From Verrucomicrobiota bacterium (GTDB taxonomy: Bacteria > Verrucomicrobiota > Verrucomicrobiia > Chthoniobacterales > UBA10450), in assembly GCA_003217835.1 (NCBI GenBank), contig QHMQ01000054.1, forward strand, positions 1 through 5,845: a DNA stretch of 5,845 nt, written 5' to 3'. Positions within the stretch are counted from its first letter, which is position 1. Every line of letters begins with the position of its first letter. Below are positions 5,384-5,845 of this stretch, piece after piece. The translations under genes were made by a program, and so were the position numbers. The notes under the pieces were generated by a model, which had not been told where the DNA came from, did no database searches, and was given only the letters and a program-made list of their open reading frames with translations.

Positions 5384-5845
5384 GATAAGTTTGCCGCGAA
5401 TTGGCAGAATCGCCTGGTAACGCCGATCGCGCCCCTGCTTAGCGGAGCCGCCCGCCGAATCACCTTCGACAATATAAAGTTCGGTTAATTCCGGATCGCG
5501 CTCGGAACAATCCGCCAATTTCCCCGGCAACCCGCCACCCGTCAGAGCGCCTTTGCGAATCGTTTCCCGCGCTTTTCGAGCCGCTTCACGCGCGCGTGCC
5601 GCGGTGAGCACCTTGTCAAAGACGCGCCGAGCGATGGGCGGATTTTTGTCGAAATAGGTCATTAAGCCTTCGTAAACGACCGAGTTTACGATCCCGTCGA
5701 TCTCCGTATTGACCAGCTTCACCTTGGTCTGCGATTCGAAGCGCGGGTTTGGCAGCTTGATACTAAGCACGCAAATCAAACCTTCGCGGACATCGTCGCC
5801 GGAAATCGAAGGATCCTTCTCCTTGAGAAGATTACTCGATTTCGC
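5357..5845 (-). CDS. gyrB: DNA gyrase subunit B, N-terminal-side fragment (partial, frame-disrupted)
   Basis: This frame is open to the window edge, giving 162 residues of GyrB whose true start lies outside. The first visible residues, LLKEKDPSISGDDVREGL, belong to the transducer domain. The ATP-sensing QTK loop is at visible residues 39-41 in SQTKVKL. The linker KNPPIARRVFDKVL leads to the Toprim domain with EGDSAGG (127-133), whose Glu is the metal-binding catalytic acid, and LPIRGKLINVE (147-157). After NVE, GyrB normally continues with a KARLDK-type helix. Here the frame instead reads MRFSR and stops. The TGA (5357-5359) overlaps the ATG of the next fragment as ATGA. The ATPase (GHKL) domain and promoter are not in the window. 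Confidence 0.93.
   Translation of the reverse strand, partial: AKSSNLLKEKDPSISGDDVREGLICVLSIKLPNPRFESQTKVKLVNTEIDGIVNSVVYEGLMTYFDKNPPIARRVFDKVLTAARAREAARKARETIRKGALTGGGLPGKLADCSERDPELTELYIVEGDSAGGSAKQGRDRRYQAILPIRGKLINVEMRFSR

Overview
The window looks like a chromosomal segment of a Gram-negative-type, moderately GC-rich bacterium. I favour a Verrucomicrobiota relative (Spartobacteria/Chthoniobacterales type), inferred from the style of the GyrA/GyrB proteins, the tandem gyrB-gyrA order and weak Shine-Dalgarno usage. No rRNA or other decisive marker is present, so the phylum call is tentative. No mobile element, CRISPR array, tRNA or rRNA was seen.

Left part, plus strand (1-762). A possible C-terminal tail of an upstream gene is followed by a 127-residue RF-1-domain peptidyl-tRNA hydrolase of the ArfB/MTRFR type (79-462). 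After a 132-base gap holding a candidate promoter and a small hairpin comes a 55-residue, threonine-rich lipoprotein (595-762) that is easily missed because of its size. A strong hairpin with T-runs on both strands (793-826) separates these genes from the convergent gyrase genes.

Right part, minus strand (5845 down to 883). The order is gyrB (3' part only), an Stf0-type sulfotransferase and gyrA, with gaps of 8 and 3 bases, so the three are probably one transcript. GyrA is full length (865 residues) with active-site Tyr122 and two exact QRRGGKG boxes. It carries Ala83 and Pro87 at the two main fluoroquinolone-contact positions. GyrB is broken inside its Toprim domain. The 5' fragment ends after the NVE motif, and the 3' fragment resumes in another frame at an EIQSMITAIG-like block. 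About ten conserved residues are missing, as expected from a deletion near 31 nt. The two fragments overlap by ATGA.

GyrA and GyrB together form the A2B2 DNA gyrase. Why a sulfotransferase sits between them is unknown. The points most worth checking are the gyrB lesion (assembly error or real split gene), the gyrB-sulfotransferase-gyrA arrangement and the GyrA quinolone-pocket residues.
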